Shown: positions 43,881 through 53,261, counted from the stretch's first letter. The stretch is DNA of 64,000 nt from Rufibacter latericius (GCF_003721515.1 NZ_RJJD01000004.1:248001-312000), one strand, 5' to 3'. Translations and numbers: made by a program. The notes: generated by a model not told the origin, from the sequence alone.

Positions 43881-45221
43881 ATGGAACCTGCTAAAAATAC
43901 TCGCCGCGATTTTATCAAGAAAGCTGTTTTAGGAACAGTAGGGCTGTCTTTGATGGGCATGAGTGCCAAAAGCTACGGCAGAATTCTTGGAGCCAATGAC
44001 CGGGTTCAGGTAGGAATCATCGGGTTCTCTGACCGGTTCAAGCATTCGCTGCACCCCTCCTTTATGCACCATGCCAAGGAACTGAATTTTGAGTTTTCTG
44101 CAGTGTCTGATATCTGGAACCGCCGCCGTGACGAGGCAGAGGCTTTTATAAAGGAGAAGCAGAACTCTAAAATAAAGAAGTACCGTAACAATGATGAACT
44201 ATATGGTAATAAAGACATAGACGCCGTCATCATCAGTACCGCTGACTTCCAGCACGCCCTCATGGGGGTGGAGGCGGTGCGCAATGGCAAGGACGTGTAC
44301 CTGGAGAAACCCATGGCGGAAACCATGGAGGATGCCCGGGCTATTCTGCAGGCGGTGGAGCAAACTGGTAAAATAGTGCAGATTGGTTCTCAGCGCCGGA
44401 GTGCCCCTAATTACATTGCGGCCAATGAATACATCAAGTCCGGCAAGTTTGGCGACATCAAAATGGTAGAGATGACCTGGAACGTGAACCAGCCGGGCCG
44501 CTGGCGCAGACCAGACCTGGTGAGTCAAATCCGGAAGGAAGACACTGATTGGGACCGTTTTCTTATGGACCGACCTAAAGTAGCTTGGGATCCGCGCAAA
44601 TTTCTGGAGTACCGGTTGTTCTGGCCTTATTCGTCTGGTATTCCCGGGCAATGGATGTCCCACCAGATTGACACGGTGCACTGGTTTACAGACCTGGAGC
44701 ACCCCAGAAGCGTGGTGGCCAACGGCGGTATTTACATGTGGCATGACGGGCGTGAAAACCCAGATACCCTCACCGCGGTGTTTGAGTATGGCCCGGAGAA
44801 TGACCCCGCTAAGAATTTCCAGGTGGTGTACTCCTCCAGGTTCAGCAATTCGGCCGGAGGCATCAAGGAACTTTATTACTCCAATGGAGGCATGCTGAAC
44901 CTGGACACAAACAAAATCACCTCAGAGGGCGGGCTTACCAAAAACATGGCCAGTGAAATGCGGATGCAGCCCAACCTACTGCAGGACTACACCCTGCCTA
45001 GCGACAGCAAAATAGCAACCGAGGCCAACACCGGCGGAGATCCTATGACGTCACTGCACATGCGCAACTGGATGGAGTGCGTACGGAGCCGGAAGACACC
45101 TAATGCTTCGGTAAAAGCGGGCTACGATCATTCGGTTGCCAACATCATGACCAGAGTAGCCATGCAAACCGGTAAACGGGTAACCTTCAACGCCGCCAAG
45201 CAAGAGGTGGTCATTAGCTAA
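43881..45221 (+). CDS. Tat-exported Gfo/Idh/MocA family oxidoreductase
   Basis: A 446-residue NAD(P)-dependent sugar oxidoreductase. A twin-arginine signal (T-R-R-D-F-I-K-K at residues 8-15) sends the folded, cofactor-loaded enzyme to the periplasm. The Rossmann domain starts V-Q-V-G-I-I-G-F-S near residue 42, the catalytic-lysine motif is Y-L-E-K-P-M near 141, and the C-terminal domain holds W-M-S-H-Q-I-D-T-V-H-W. Such enzymes oxidise or reduce the 3-position of sugars with tightly bound nicotinamide, which fits the flanking DUF1080 gene. Confidence 0.93.
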   Translation: MEPAKNTRRDFIKKAVLGTVGLSLMGMSAKSYGRILGANDRVQVGIIGFSDRFKHSLHPSFMHHAKELNFEFSAVSDIWNRRRDEAEAFIKEKQNSKIKKYRNNDELYGNKDIDAVIISTADFQHALMGVEAVRNGKDVYLEKPMAETMEDARAILQAVEQTGKIVQIGSQRRSAPNYIAANEYIKSGKFGDIKMVEMTWNVNQPGRWRRPDLVSQIRKEDTDWDRFLMDRPKVAWDPRKFLEYRLFWPYSSGIPGQWMSHQIDTVHWFTDLEHPRSVVANGGIYMWHDGRENPDTLTAVFEYGPENDPAKNFQVVYSSRFSNSAGGIKELYYSNGGMLNLDTNKITSEGGLTKNMASEMRMQPNLLQDYTLPSDSKIATEANTGGDPMTSLHMRNWMECVRSRKTPNASVKAGYDHSVANIMTRVAMQTGKRVTFNAAKQEVVIS

Positions 45222-45372
45222 AAGTAGATTTTACGAAAGGCTTCCTGCTTGGGCTTTTGCAGCACAATAGGTAAATCAACACTAGCTCTAACATCATCAT
45301 CATTACTTCCTTCAAAGCAGGGCGCGACCTTAGGGCAGTGTTCTCATGTATTGCCTTGGGTCAAATTTTGGA

Positions 45373-47667
45373 ATGAGAAACACGATTACCTTTTTTCTTT
45401 TACTGTTTATTGGCTGCGCTTTCTGCTTTTGCAAGCAAAAGAGGGTTGATGAGCAAAAACAAGTATCTGCCGCTGACTTCAGTGAAGAATCTTCTCCCGT
45501 CGTTTCTCCGCAGGAATCTATCGGTCTCATGCAAGTGGCAGAAGGGTTTGAGGTAGTCCTGGTAGCTGCCGAGCCGCTGGTCAGTTCCCCGGTAGCGTTG
45601 TCTTTTGATGAACAAGGCCGAATGTGGGTAGTAGAAATGACGGGCTATATGCCAGATACTACCGGTGCCGGAGAAGATTTGCCTACCGGTAAAATCGTGA
45701 TTCTGGAAGATACCAACCAGGATGGGGTGGCAGATACCCGCAAGGTATTTCTTGATTCCTTGAGAATGCCAAGAGCTATCTGTCTGGTGGGAGATGGTAT
45801 ATTAGTGGCGGAGCCTCCTAGTTTGTGGTACTATGAGATAAAGCAAGGCAAGCCCGGTAAGCGCACGCTGGTAGATGCAGCCTACGCCGAAGGAGGCAAT
45901 GTGGAACATCAACCAAATGGCCTGCTCCGCGCACTGGACAACTGGATATACAGCGCCAAGTCTGACAAGCGCTACCGAAAAGTAGGCGATACCTGGGTAA
46001 AGCAGCAAACCCACTTCAGGGGACAATGGGGAATCTCCCAGGATGATGCTGGCAGGTTATTCTACAATACGAACTCTGAAAATCTGCTGGGCGATTATTT
46101 TATGCCCGGCTTCGGCGCTGCAAACCAGAACCAAAAAGCCGTGGCTGGTTTCAATGAGAAGATAGTAGCCAATAACAGCGTATACCCCATCAGGCCCACT
46201 ACGGGCGTTAACAGAGGATATCTGGAAGGAGTTTTAGATGATAGTCTCAGGTTGGTGAGTTTTACGGCCGCCAGTTCGCCATTGGTATACCGGGGAGCTT
46301 TATTTGGGAAAGAGCACACAGGAGATGTTTTTGTGGCTGAGCCGGCGGCTAACCTCATCAAGCGCAATACACTGCAAACAAACGGATACCTTACAACGGG
46401 TAAGCAAGCCTATAAAGGAAAAGAATTCCTGGCCAGCGTAGATGAGCGTTTCAGGCCGGTAAGCTTATACAATGCCCCAGATGGTAGTCTGGTGGTGGTG
46501 GATATGTACCGTGGCATTATTCAGCATAAAACCTACCTAACTCCTTACCTTAAAAAGGAGATTGCGAAACGCAACTTAACCCAGCCCCTGCTTTCTGGGC
46601 GTATTTATAAAATCGTCCCCAAAAACAGCAAGGTCAGAAAGATGACCATGCCCAAAGATGCGGTAAAGCTGGTGAAACTGTTAGGTCATGAAAACGGATG
46701 GATACGGGATAAAGCCCAGCAACTTTTGATTGACCAGGAGGCGCGGCGCATTATTCCAGAACTCCGGCAGGCGCTGGTAAAATCTAGAAATCCCTTACTG
46801 GTGACTCACGCGCTCTGGACCCTAGAAGGTCTGAATGCACTTCGGGCGGAGGAGGTGGCATTTTTGCTGCGACATCATGACCCCTTAATTAGAGTACAGG
46901 GGTTGAGTGCATTGCCCTCTATCTTAAGTGGTGCTACCTATCAGCAGTTTATGCCCGTATTCCAAGAAATGGTCAATAAACCTGATACACTAGTTGCACC
47001 ATACCTGGCTTTTCTGGCGAACCATCTAAGGCCTTTTGACCAAGAAGGGGCAAACTCTTTGCTAAAGCAAGTTGTAAGGAAGCACCCAACTAACAGGTAC
47101 GTGGCAGATGCGGTCATCAGCAGCCTGTCAGGGCGGGAAGAATCTTTCCAGAAAGCGATGCTGTCTTTTGTTCCTGATACGGCGACGGCCCTGCACCGGC
47201 AGTTACAGCAGGTATTCGCTTATAAGAAAGAGGCACAGGATAACCGCAATAAGGAGGCGGTGCTAAAACAATTTCCGAGGGGAGCGGCTATGTATGCCAC
47301 TTCCTGCCAAACCTGCCACGGCCCAGACGGAAACGGGGTGAAATCTCTGGCGCCTCCTCTTAATCATTCTGAATGGGTCACAGGAAACAAAAGCAGGCTC
47401 GCCGCAATTGTGTTATATGGCCTGACTGGTCCGGTCAACGTGAACGGGCATGTCTACAAAGCACCAGAAATCAATGGTGACATGCCCGGGATAGGGTACA
47501 GCCAGAATTTGCCAGAGGAAGACGTGGCAGAGTTACTAAGCTACATCCGGAAGTCTTGGAAAAATAAAGCAAGCACTGTACACCCAGAAGAGGTGAAAAA
47601 AGTAAAACAGAAATTCAAGAATCGGCAGAAAGCTTTCACCGCGGAGGAACTGAACTACTTGTTTTAG
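45373..47667 (+). CDS. PVC-type lipoprotein: propeller, HEAT-like repeats and c-type cytochrome domain
   Basis: A 764-residue protein starting at 45373 (M-R-N-T-I-T) with a lipoprotein-type signal (L-F-I-G-C). A beta-propeller membrane-bound dehydrogenase domain (about 50-420: V-A-L-S-F-D-E-Q-G-R-M-W-V-V-E-M) is followed by helical HEAT-like repeats (430-620) and a cytochrome c domain with haem motif C-Q-T-C-H-G-P-D-G near 645 and a distal methionine in D-M-P-G-I-G-Y. It could take electrons from sugar oxidation by the neighbouring enzyme. This three-gene arrangement recurs in Bacteroidota and Planctomycetes. Confidence 0.9.
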   Translation: MRNTITFFLLLFIGCAFCFCKQKRVDEQKQVSAADFSEESSPVVSPQESIGLMQVAEGFEVVLVAAEPLVSSPVALSFDEQGRMWVVEMTGYMPDTTGAGEDLPTGKIVILEDTNQDGVADTRKVFLDSLRMPRAICLVGDGILVAEPPSLWYYEIKQGKPGKRTLVDAAYAEGGNVEHQPNGLLRALDNWIYSAKSDKRYRKVGDTWVKQQTHFRGQWGISQDDAGRLFYNTNSENLLGDYFMPGFGAANQNQKAVAGFNEKIVANNSVYPIRPTTGVNRGYLEGVLDDSLRLVSFTAASSPLVYRGALFGKEHTGDVFVAEPAANLIKRNTLQTNGYLTTGKQAYKGKEFLASVDERFRPVSLYNAPDGSLVVVDMYRGIIQHKTYLTPYLKKEIAKRNLTQPLLSGRIYKIVPKNSKVRKMTMPKDAVKLVKLLGHENGWIRDKAQQLLIDQEARRIIPELRQALVKSRNPLLVTHALWTLEGLNALRAEEVAFLLRHHDPLIRVQGLSALPSILSGATYQQFMPVFQEMVNKPDTLVAPYLAFLANHLRPFDQEGANSLLKQVVRKHPTNRYVADAVISSLSGREESFQKAMLSFVPDTATALHRQLQQVFAYKKEAQDNRNKEAVLKQFPRGAAMYATSCQTCHGPDGNGVKSLAPPLNHSEWVTGNKSRLAAIVLYGLTGPVNVNGHVYKAPEINGDMPGIGYSQNLPEEDVAELLSYIRKSWKNKASTVHPEEVKKVKQKFKNRQKAFTAEELNYLF

Positions 47668-47769
47668 GACACCTTCATTTCCAGAGTTTTTGCCCTGGTT
47701 TTACAGATTTAAATCAAAAACAGGTTTATGTCTGAGAGGTGAATTGGTTAGGGTACACACCAATATTGG

Positions 47770-47809
47770 CTGTTTTGAGGGGATTTTATAGAAATCAGGC
47801 TTAAAACAG
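47770..47809. repeat. Dispersed palindrome, copy 25
   Basis: CTGTTTTGAGGGGATTTTATAG paired with AAATCAGGCTTAAAACAG, between converging genes. Confidence 0.55.
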
Positions 47810-47914
47810 TAGTAGTAAGAAGGAGTTCTCAAATGGGTGCTATGGAAAGCCGAGAGTTACAGCAAGCTGAAGCTTTTCATTGCTACGTGATGAAAAGTTA
47901 AGGAAAGTAGACTA

Positions 47915-48745
47915 TTAAGCGGCCGCTACTTTCTCTACCACCTTCGGCTCGATGTCAAACAGGAAGTGGTTGAGTTTGGAACGCAGGTCAGCTGCGGAGA
48001 GGTTGCGGTAGACCTCGCCGTTACGTACCAAGGCAATCTGGCCGGTTTCCTCTGAGACTACCAGCACCACGCTGTCGGTGACTTCTGAGAGCCCGATGGC
48101 GGCGCGATGGCGGAGGCCCATGGAGGCGGGCACATCGTTGCTTTCGGTGACGGGCAAAATACAGCGGGCGGCTTTGATGCGGTTCCCCTGAACAATGACG
48201 GCGCCGTCGTGCAGGGGGCTATTTTTGTTGAAGATGGAGATAAGCAGACGCTTGCTCACAATGGCGTCAATGGCATCGCCGGACTCCGCGAAATAGCGCA
48301 GTTCTGAGCTTCGGGCAAAGACGATCAACGCGCCGGTGTTCTTTCCGGCCAGTGATTTGGCGGCTTCAATGAAAGGGGTGATGGAGAGTTTGTCTATGTT
48401 CTCGGTGCGGCGCCACGGAAATCCTTTGAAAAGGCGCTCGTTGTTGAACGCGGTGGTTTTGCCTATCATGAGCAGGAATCGCCTGATTTCGGGCTGAAAT
48501 ACGATAATCGCCGCTAAAACGCCCACGCCCATGAACTGCCCCAGAATGATGGTGAGCAGTTCCATGCCGGCGGCTTTCACCACCAGGTACAAGAGGTAGA
48601 TGGAGAGCAAGCCTAAGAAAATCTTGAGAGCCACGCTTCCGGTCAGGAGTTTATAGAGTTGGTACAAAAGCACCGTCACCAATAAGACATCAATGATGTC
48701 CAGCCACTCTATGTCTAAAAACCCTATGGAAAACAATGAAATCAC
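47915..48745 (-). CDS. cdaA: Diadenylate cyclase (c-di-AMP synthase), CdaA type
   Basis: A 276-residue enzyme making cyclic di-AMP from two ATP. Three N-terminal transmembrane helices (residues about 10-85) anchor a DAC domain with the catalytic D-G-A motif (L-H-D-G-A-V-I-V near 198) and the R-H-R motif (G-L-R-H-R-A-A-I near 232). Translation appears to start at GTG, whose bases overlap the folP stop in a GTGA, so the two genes are coupled. c-di-AMP controls osmotic and cell-wall balance in bacteria that use it. Confidence 0.95.
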   Translation of the reverse strand: MISLFSIGFLDIEWLDIIDVLLVTVLLYQLYKLLTGSVALKIFLGLLSIYLLYLVVKAAGMELLTIILGQFMGVGVLAAIIVFQPEIRRFLLMIGKTTAFNNERLFKGFPWRRTENIDKLSITPFIEAAKSLAGKNTGALIVFARSSELRYFAESGDAIDAIVSKRLLISIFNKNSPLHDGAVIVQGNRIKAARCILPVTESNDVPASMGLRHRAAIGLSEVTDSVVLVVSEETGQIALVRNGEVYRNLSAADLRSKLNHFLFDIEPKVVEKVAAA

Positions 48746-49620
48746 GCCGTCAACATCTTTTTAACTATCTCTATCGCATGTACCGCCTCCTTCACATCGT
48801 GCACCCGCAGAATATCTGCCCCGTTCAGTAACGCCAGGGTGTTAGCAACAATTGTGCCCGTAAGGGCTTCCTCAGGGCCTACGTGCAGCGGTTTGTAGGT
48901 CATGGATTTGCGGGAAAGCCCTATTAATATCGGTAACTCAAATACTTCCAGTTCTTTAAGGCGGCGCAACAGCTGGTAATTCTGGTTTACATTTTTTGCG
49001 AAACCAAAACCCGGGTCCAGCAGAATGTCTTTTACGCCGGCTGCTCTCAGCTGCGCCACCCGTTCGGCAAAGAAGGAGAATACCTCTTCCATGAGCCCCT
49101 GTTCGTATTGGTTCAGGGACGCCATGTTCTGCGGCGTGCCGCGCATGTGCATCAGGATATACGGGACTCCCAACCTGCCCGCCGTGGCGAACATGGCCTC
49201 GTCTAAGGTGCCGCCGGAGACATCGTTGATCAGGTGTGCCCCGTGCCGGACTGCCTCTTCCGCTACCCGGGCCCTGAAGGTGTCAATGGACAGCAATGCC
49301 TCAGGGAAAGCCTTGGAGAGCGCCTCTATAATGGGTAATACGCGATTTAGCTCTTCCTGTTCAGAAACCTCGGGAGCGCCGGGCCGGGTAGAATATCCGC
49401 CAATGTCCAGGAAGGTGGCACCTTCCTCCAGCATCTTCCCGGCCTGGGCCAGTGCCTGGTCTATGCCTTGCAGGCGGCTGTCGGCGTAGAAGGAATCTGG
49501 CGTGGCGTTGAGAATACCCATCACCGTGGGCTGCTGCAACAAGACCAACCGACCACCACAGTTTAAGGTGGTTTTTTTGCAAAAAAGTGTATCTTTCGCG
49601 TTCAATTGGCCTATTTCCAT
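48742..49620 (-). CDS. folP: Dihydropteroate synthase
   Basis: Joins p-aminobenzoate to dihydropterin pyrophosphate in folate synthesis; target of sulfonamides. The 292-residue protein has the pterin-binding signatures V-M-G-I-L-N-A-T-P-D-S-F-Y (residues ~33-45), F-L-D-I-G-G-Y-S-T-R-P-G (~71-82), L-I-N-D-V-S-G-G and the final R-V-H-D-V-K-E-A. It overlaps cdaA by four bases at its 3' end and is divergent from the DUF1599 gene. Confidence 0.95.
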   Translation of the reverse strand: MEIGQLNAKDTLFCKKTTLNCGGRLVLLQQPTVMGILNATPDSFYADSRLQGIDQALAQAGKMLEEGATFLDIGGYSTRPGAPEVSEQEELNRVLPIIEALSKAFPEALLSIDTFRARVAEEAVRHGAHLINDVSGGTLDEAMFATAGRLGVPYILMHMRGTPQNMASLNQYEQGLMEEVFSFFAERVAQLRAAGVKDILLDPGFGFAKNVNQNYQLLRRLKELEVFELPILIGLSRKSMTYKPLHVGPEEALTGTIVANTLALLNGADILRVHDVKEAVHAIEIVKKMLTA

Positions 49621-49645
49621 TTCCTATAAAAGTAAAGCGAAAAAC

Positions 49646-50215
49646 TTGATTCACCAAACTGCCCAGGAGTACAACCGCGTGATAGAAGCATGCCAGCGCC
49701 TGTTTTTACAGAAAACCCAGGATTATGGCACCGCTTGGCGAATTCTTCGTCTGCCTTCCCTCACCGATCAGATTTTTATCAAGGCACAGCGCATAAGGTC
49801 TATCCAGGAGAAAGGCACGCAGAAGATCCAGGACGATATCGCCTCTGAGTTTGTGGCCATCGTGAACTACTGCGTGATTGCCTTGATGCAGGAACAACTG
49901 CTAGACCAGGGCGAAATGGAGCAGGCATTGCCGGTGGAGCGGGTTCGGGAACTGTACGAGGAGGAGATCAGGAAAACGCAGGCTTTGCAGGAAGACAAGA
50001 ACCATGACTACGGCGAGGCTTGGCGCAGCATGCGCGTGGAGTCCATGACCGATCTGATTCTCATGAAGATATACCGCACCAAACAGATTGAAGACAATGC
50101 CGGCCACACGCTGGTGTCTGAAGGAGTGGAGGCCAATTACCGTGACATGCTCAACTATGCCGTTTTCTGCCTGATAAAACTAAACTATCCTAACCATGGT
50201 ACTCCGTCTGCTTAG
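49646..50215 (+). CDS. DUF1599 domain protein
   Basis: A protein of about 189 residues with two similar halves carrying the motif D-Y-G-x-A-W-R (T-Q-D-Y-G-T-A-W-R near residue 26 and N-H-D-Y-G-E-A-W-R near 125), each followed by a Y or L-x-D-Q/L-I-x-K-x-R-I-x-x-I-Q-type helix. This matches DUF1599, a helical nucleotide-pyrophosphohydrolase-like family. An ATG at 49502 exists, but its extension lies over the folP start region and shows no conserved features; TTG at 49646 (L/M-I-H-Q-T-A-Q-E-Y) is the likelier start. It overlaps the next gene by 20 bases. Confidence 0.82.
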   Translation: MIHQTAQEYNRVIEACQRLFLQKTQDYGTAWRILRLPSLTDQIFIKAQRIRSIQEKGTQKIQDDIASEFVAIVNYCVIALMQEQLLDQGEMEQALPVERVRELYEEEIRKTQALQEDKNHDYGEAWRSMRVESMTDLILMKIYRTKQIEDNAGHTLVSEGVEANYRDMLNYAVFCLIKLNYPNHGTPSA

Positions 50216-51311
50216 TAGATTCGCTTGGGTTGTAGTAGGCGGATTGTTCATTTTCTCGGGCCTGATCAAGTTGAATGATCCGGTGGGCACCGCTATCAAG
50301 CTGGAGGAATACTTTGAGGTGTTCTCTGTGGATTTCTCCTCGGTGTTTCTTTCGCTCAAGCCCTTTGCCTTGTACCTCTCCATTTTTCTGAGTACACTGG
50401 AAGTGGTGCTGGGCGTGGCCTTGCTGGTGCGCTGGAAACTGAACACCGTGCTTTGGCTGCTCTTTGTTTTGATCCTGTTTTTTACTTCGCTCACGTTCTA
50501 CTCGGCGTACTTCAACAAAGTAACCGATTGCGGTTGCTTCGGGGATGCGATCAAGTTGACCCCGTGGGAGTCGTTCACCAAAGACATCATCTTGCTGGTG
50601 CTCATCCTATTGTTGCTGTTCACCCAGCGGCAGTTGCTTTCCCTGGGCCAGATCAACCGAGGTGTCACCGGTGCCATTGTGTTGGTTTCCCTGATTTTCT
50701 CTTTGACTATTAGCGTTTATGCCTATCGGAACGAGCCGTTCCTGGATTTCAGGGCGTACCGGGTAGGAGCCAATATCCCTAAGTTGATGAAGCCCTCTGC
50801 CCCGCTGCGGTACCAATACGTAATGGTGAAGAACGGCCAGGAAACCACTTTTGCAAACTATCCAACCGATACCACTTACAAGTTCAAGCAGATGGTGCCG
50901 CTTAACCCTGAGGATGGGCCCAAGATCACGGACTTCAACATCTGGAACGACCAAGGCGATTTCACCCAGGAAATGTTCCTGGGCAACCGGCTCCTGATTT
51001 TGGTGAAAGATGTGAACAAGGCAGATCACGAGAGCTTCAAAGAAATCAACGCCTTGCTGGCCGGACTGGAGAAAGACCAAAGCCCAAAGGTGGTGCCCGT
51101 AGTGATTACTTCCAGCAGCAGTCAGGAGTTCGATGTGTTCCGGCACGAGGTCAACTTGTCCGCCCCTTATTTCTTCGCCGATGCCACCGTCCTGAAAACC
51201 ATGATCCGCTCCAATCCGGGATTGTTGCTGTTCAAGAACGGCGTAGTGGTGGGCAAATGGCATTACAACAACACCCCCACGTTGCAGGAAGTACAGGAAA
51301 AGGTGCAATAA
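50196..51311 (+). CDS. BT_3928 family DoxX-like membrane protein
   Basis: A 371-residue inner membrane protein. Residues 1-180 hold five hydrophobic segments of the DoxX/MauE type with the signature F-S-G-L-I-K-L-N-D-P-V-G-T near the first helix, and a C-x-C pair (T-D-C-G-C-F-G-D) between helices 3 and 4. The rest (about 190-371) is a soluble thioredoxin-like domain facing outwards. It matches the BT_3928 family, often paired with DUF1599 in Bacteroidota as here (20-base overlap). A role in electron transfer or oxidative folding is inferred from the fold. Confidence 0.85.
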   Translation: MVLRLLSRFAWVVVGGLFIFSGLIKLNDPVGTAIKLEEYFEVFSVDFSSVFLSLKPFALYLSIFLSTLEVVLGVALLVRWKLNTVLWLLFVLILFFTSLTFYSAYFNKVTDCGCFGDAIKLTPWESFTKDIILLVLILLLLFTQRQLLSLGQINRGVTGAIVLVSLIFSLTISVYAYRNEPFLDFRAYRVGANIPKLMKPSAPLRYQYVMVKNGQETTFANYPTDTTYKFKQMVPLNPEDGPKITDFNIWNDQGDFTQEMFLGNRLLILVKDVNKADHESFKEINALLAGLEKDQSPKVVPVVITSSSSQEFDVFRHEVNLSAPYFFADATVLKTMIRSNPGLLLFKNGVVVGKWHYNNTPTLQEVQEKVQ

Positions 51312-51344
51312 AGGATGGAAAGTTGGAGGGAATAAGGTAATGAT

Positions 51345-51382
51345 CGTTTTAAGGTCCATTTCTGAAAAACAAGCCTAAATCG
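51345..51382. repeat. Dispersed palindrome, copy 26
   Basis: CGTTTTAAGGTCCATTTC paired with GAAAAACAAGCCTAAATCG. Confidence 0.6.
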
Positions 51383-51456
51383 CATTAACCAGATTCTTCT
51401 TTCATTCACACCCATTTATTGCGCAATTTCACCCTCACCCATCCAAAACTTTGGTT

Positions 51457-52005
51457 ATGTCCTCCGTTCAAAGCAATCCGGCATCTAAAATTTTTCTGGT
51501 AGGAATGCCGGGTTGCGGAAAATCTACGGTGGGGAAGGTGCTGGCCCAGGAGCTAGGCTACCACTTCCTGGACCTGGACACCTTGATTGAAGAGCAGGAA
51601 AAGCAAACCGTGCCTCAGGTGTTTGAACAACAGGGGCAGGCATACTTTCGGCAAGCCGAAGCCAAGGCTTTGCGCCTGGCGGCCGCCCGACCTGAGAACC
51701 TGGTGCTGGCTACCGGCGGCGGGGCGCCCTGCTTCTGCGAGAACATGGATTTCATGGTTTCCCATGGCAAGCCAATTTATCTGCGGCTTTCACCGGAGAA
51801 TTTAGTAGACCGGTTATCAAGCCAGGATCTGCAGGCAAGGCCTTTGCTACGCGATAAAAGTTCTGCTGAGTTATTGCGTTATCTCTCTGAAACTCTGCGA
51901 GAACGCGAGGTGTTTTACAAGAAAGCATCTCTGGTGGTGCCCGCCGCCGAGGGTTCTGTGGCAGACGTTGCTCAGGCCATCGTACAGCTTCTTCTCGCCC
52001 CCTGA
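51457..52005 (+). CDS. aroK: Shikimate kinase
   Basis: Phosphorylates shikimate at the 3-position in the pathway to chorismate. The 182-residue protein has the P-loop G-M-P-G-C-G-K-S-T-V-G, L-D-T-L-I-E-E (shikimate-binding Asp), F-R-Q-A-E-A-K and the A-T-G-G-G-A-P-C stretch of the substrate site, then R-P-L-L-R. A TTG two codons upstream (51451) keeps the frame open, but the ATG at 51457 is the natural start. Confidence 0.95.
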   Translation: MSSVQSNPASKIFLVGMPGCGKSTVGKVLAQELGYHFLDLDTLIEEQEKQTVPQVFEQQGQAYFRQAEAKALRLAAARPENLVLATGGGAPCFCENMDFMVSHGKPIYLRLSPENLVDRLSSQDLQARPLLRDKSSAELLRYLSETLREREVFYKKASLVVPAAEGSVADVAQAIVQLLLAP

Positions 52006-52040
52006 TGTCTAATGGGTGGCCGGTTCTGGATAATTTTGAT

Positions 52041-52048
52041 TATTTTTG
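52041..52048 (+). promoter_or_regulatory. Putative -7 element of the fatty acid hydroxylase gene
   Basis: TATTTTTG matches TAnnTTTG, 43 bases before the ATG at 52092. Confidence 0.5.
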
Positions 52049-52091
52049 CACGTTTCACAGCAAGAAACGTTTCTTCTAATTTTCACTTACT

Positions 52092-52703
52092 ATGAAACCG
52101 AATCATAAAGGATCTGCGACTCTTTTCAAGAATCCGGTGCTGGAGCGACTTACCCACACGCACATCGCCATTCCAATTTCTATCTTCCTGGTCATCGCTA
52201 TTGGTTTGCTGATGTATGGTTTCAGGTACGGCTTTCTGGATGTGCTGTCTGCCGTAGGGCTTTTTATAGCAGGCTGGCTTCTATTCTCTTTGGTAGAGTA
52301 CATGGCCCATCGCTACATTTTCCATATGGAGCCTACCAATGAGTTCAAGAAGAACATCCAATACACGTTCCATGGAAACCACCACGACTACCCAAAAGAC
52401 AAGACCCGGCTGGCCATGCCGCCCATTGTGAGTTTGTTTATCGCCTCGTTTTTCTTTTTCGTGTTCAAATTGATTTTCGGGACGATGGTGTTTGGTTTGG
52501 TGGCCGGTTTCCTTTTTGGGTACGCGCTATACCTTTTTGTGCACTACGCCGTGCACGCCTATGCCCCACCTAAGAACTTCCTGAAACAGCTCTGGATTCA
52601 TCACAGCATTCACCACTACAAAGACCCTGAACGGGCCTACGGTGTTTCTTCCCCGCTTTGGGACTGGATTCTGGGAACCATGCCAGAACAACGTAAGAGA
52701 TAA
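52092..52703 (+). CDS. Sterol desaturase/fatty acid hydroxylase family membrane protein
   Basis: A 203-residue membrane-bound di-iron enzyme. The histidine boxes that hold the metal are all present: H-R-Y-I-F-H (about 76), H-G-N-H-H-D-Y (about 96), H-Y-A-V-H-A-Y (about 150) and H-H-S-I-H-H-Y (about 174). The order and the G-V-S-S-P-L-W-D ending match the fatty acid 2-hydroxylase branch, which modifies sphingolipid or other acyl chains; Bacteroidota make sphingolipids, which fits. It needs an electron donor encoded elsewhere. Confidence 0.9.
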   Translation: MKPNHKGSATLFKNPVLERLTHTHIAIPISIFLVIAIGLLMYGFRYGFLDVLSAVGLFIAGWLLFSLVEYMAHRYIFHMEPTNEFKKNIQYTFHGNHHDYPKDKTRLAMPPIVSLFIASFFFFVFKLIFGTMVFGLVAGFLFGYALYLFVHYAVHAYAPPKNFLKQLWIHHSIHHYKDPERAYGVSSPLWDWILGTMPEQRKR

Positions 52704-52706
52704 TCT

Positions 52707-52769
52707 CAACAGCCCTTAAACAGAGAAGGCCACCTGCACAAGGTGGCCTTCTCTGTTTAAGGGCTGTTG
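52707..52769. terminator. Very long bidirectional terminator hairpin (29-bp perfect stem)
   Basis: 52707-52735 pairs without mismatch to 52741-52769 around the loop GCACA. It separates the converging hydroxylase and small lipoprotein genes. Confidence 0.85.
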
Positions 52770-52782
52770 GAGTAAATGGAGC

Positions 52783-52971
52783 CTATAACCGGTTTCTTCC
52801 CCCTCCCCGTATTTTACGGAGTAGCCACATGATCAAAGCGATCACGATCACGATGATGATAACGGCCGTCCACATACCTGCCTGAAAGATATCCCCGATG
52901 ACGTCACAGCTGGAAAGCGTCATGGTCAGGAGCAACATGAACGAAAAGAAGTATGCTTGTAAATTTTTCAT
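52783..52971 (-). CDS. Small membrane lipoprotein
   Basis: A 62-residue protein with a lipoprotein signal (S-S-C-D at residues 20-23), the stretch V-I-G-D-I-F-Q-A-G-M-W, one transmembrane helix (I-I-I-V-I-V-I-A-L-I) and a basic end R-K-I-R-G-G-G-R-N-R. Similar short proteins with a C-D-V-x-G-D-I-F-K-A-G pattern are common in Bacteroidota and have no assigned function. The long hairpin downstream would terminate it. Confidence 0.8.
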   Translation of the reverse strand: MKNLQAYFFSFMLLLTMTLSSCDVIGDIFQAGMWTAVIIIVIVIALIMWLLRKIRGGGRNRL

Positions 52972-53261
52972 ATTAGTATTTTTTAAGTCAGTTATAAAAG
53001 ATTGGTTTACACCAGAGAACTATATGATATTCTGAATACTCTTTTTATACAAAAAGGTTGAATGTCTAGCCTGCACAGATTTGCTTTGCCCAGCTTTCGT
53101 CTATTAAGCAAAGTTGTTTTGTGTGATCAAATTCTTTCGGATTAAGTAGGTGAAGTGGTTGGCATGAAGGTGTTCTTATCATTGAAGAGCGATAAATGGG
53201 ATAAGAATCCTTGGCATTGGAACTCAATCTAAGAAGCTCCATAGGTACTGTTCTCCCAGAT

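Noticed and set aside
42842-43969. 375-codon open frame on the - strand
   Set aside because: Antisense to the DUF1080 gene and the start of the Gfo/Idh/MocA gene; low-complexity S- and F-rich translation.
47687-47726. Possible further palindrome copy after the PVC-type gene
   Set aside because: Inner arms present but outer arms absent; kept out of the count.
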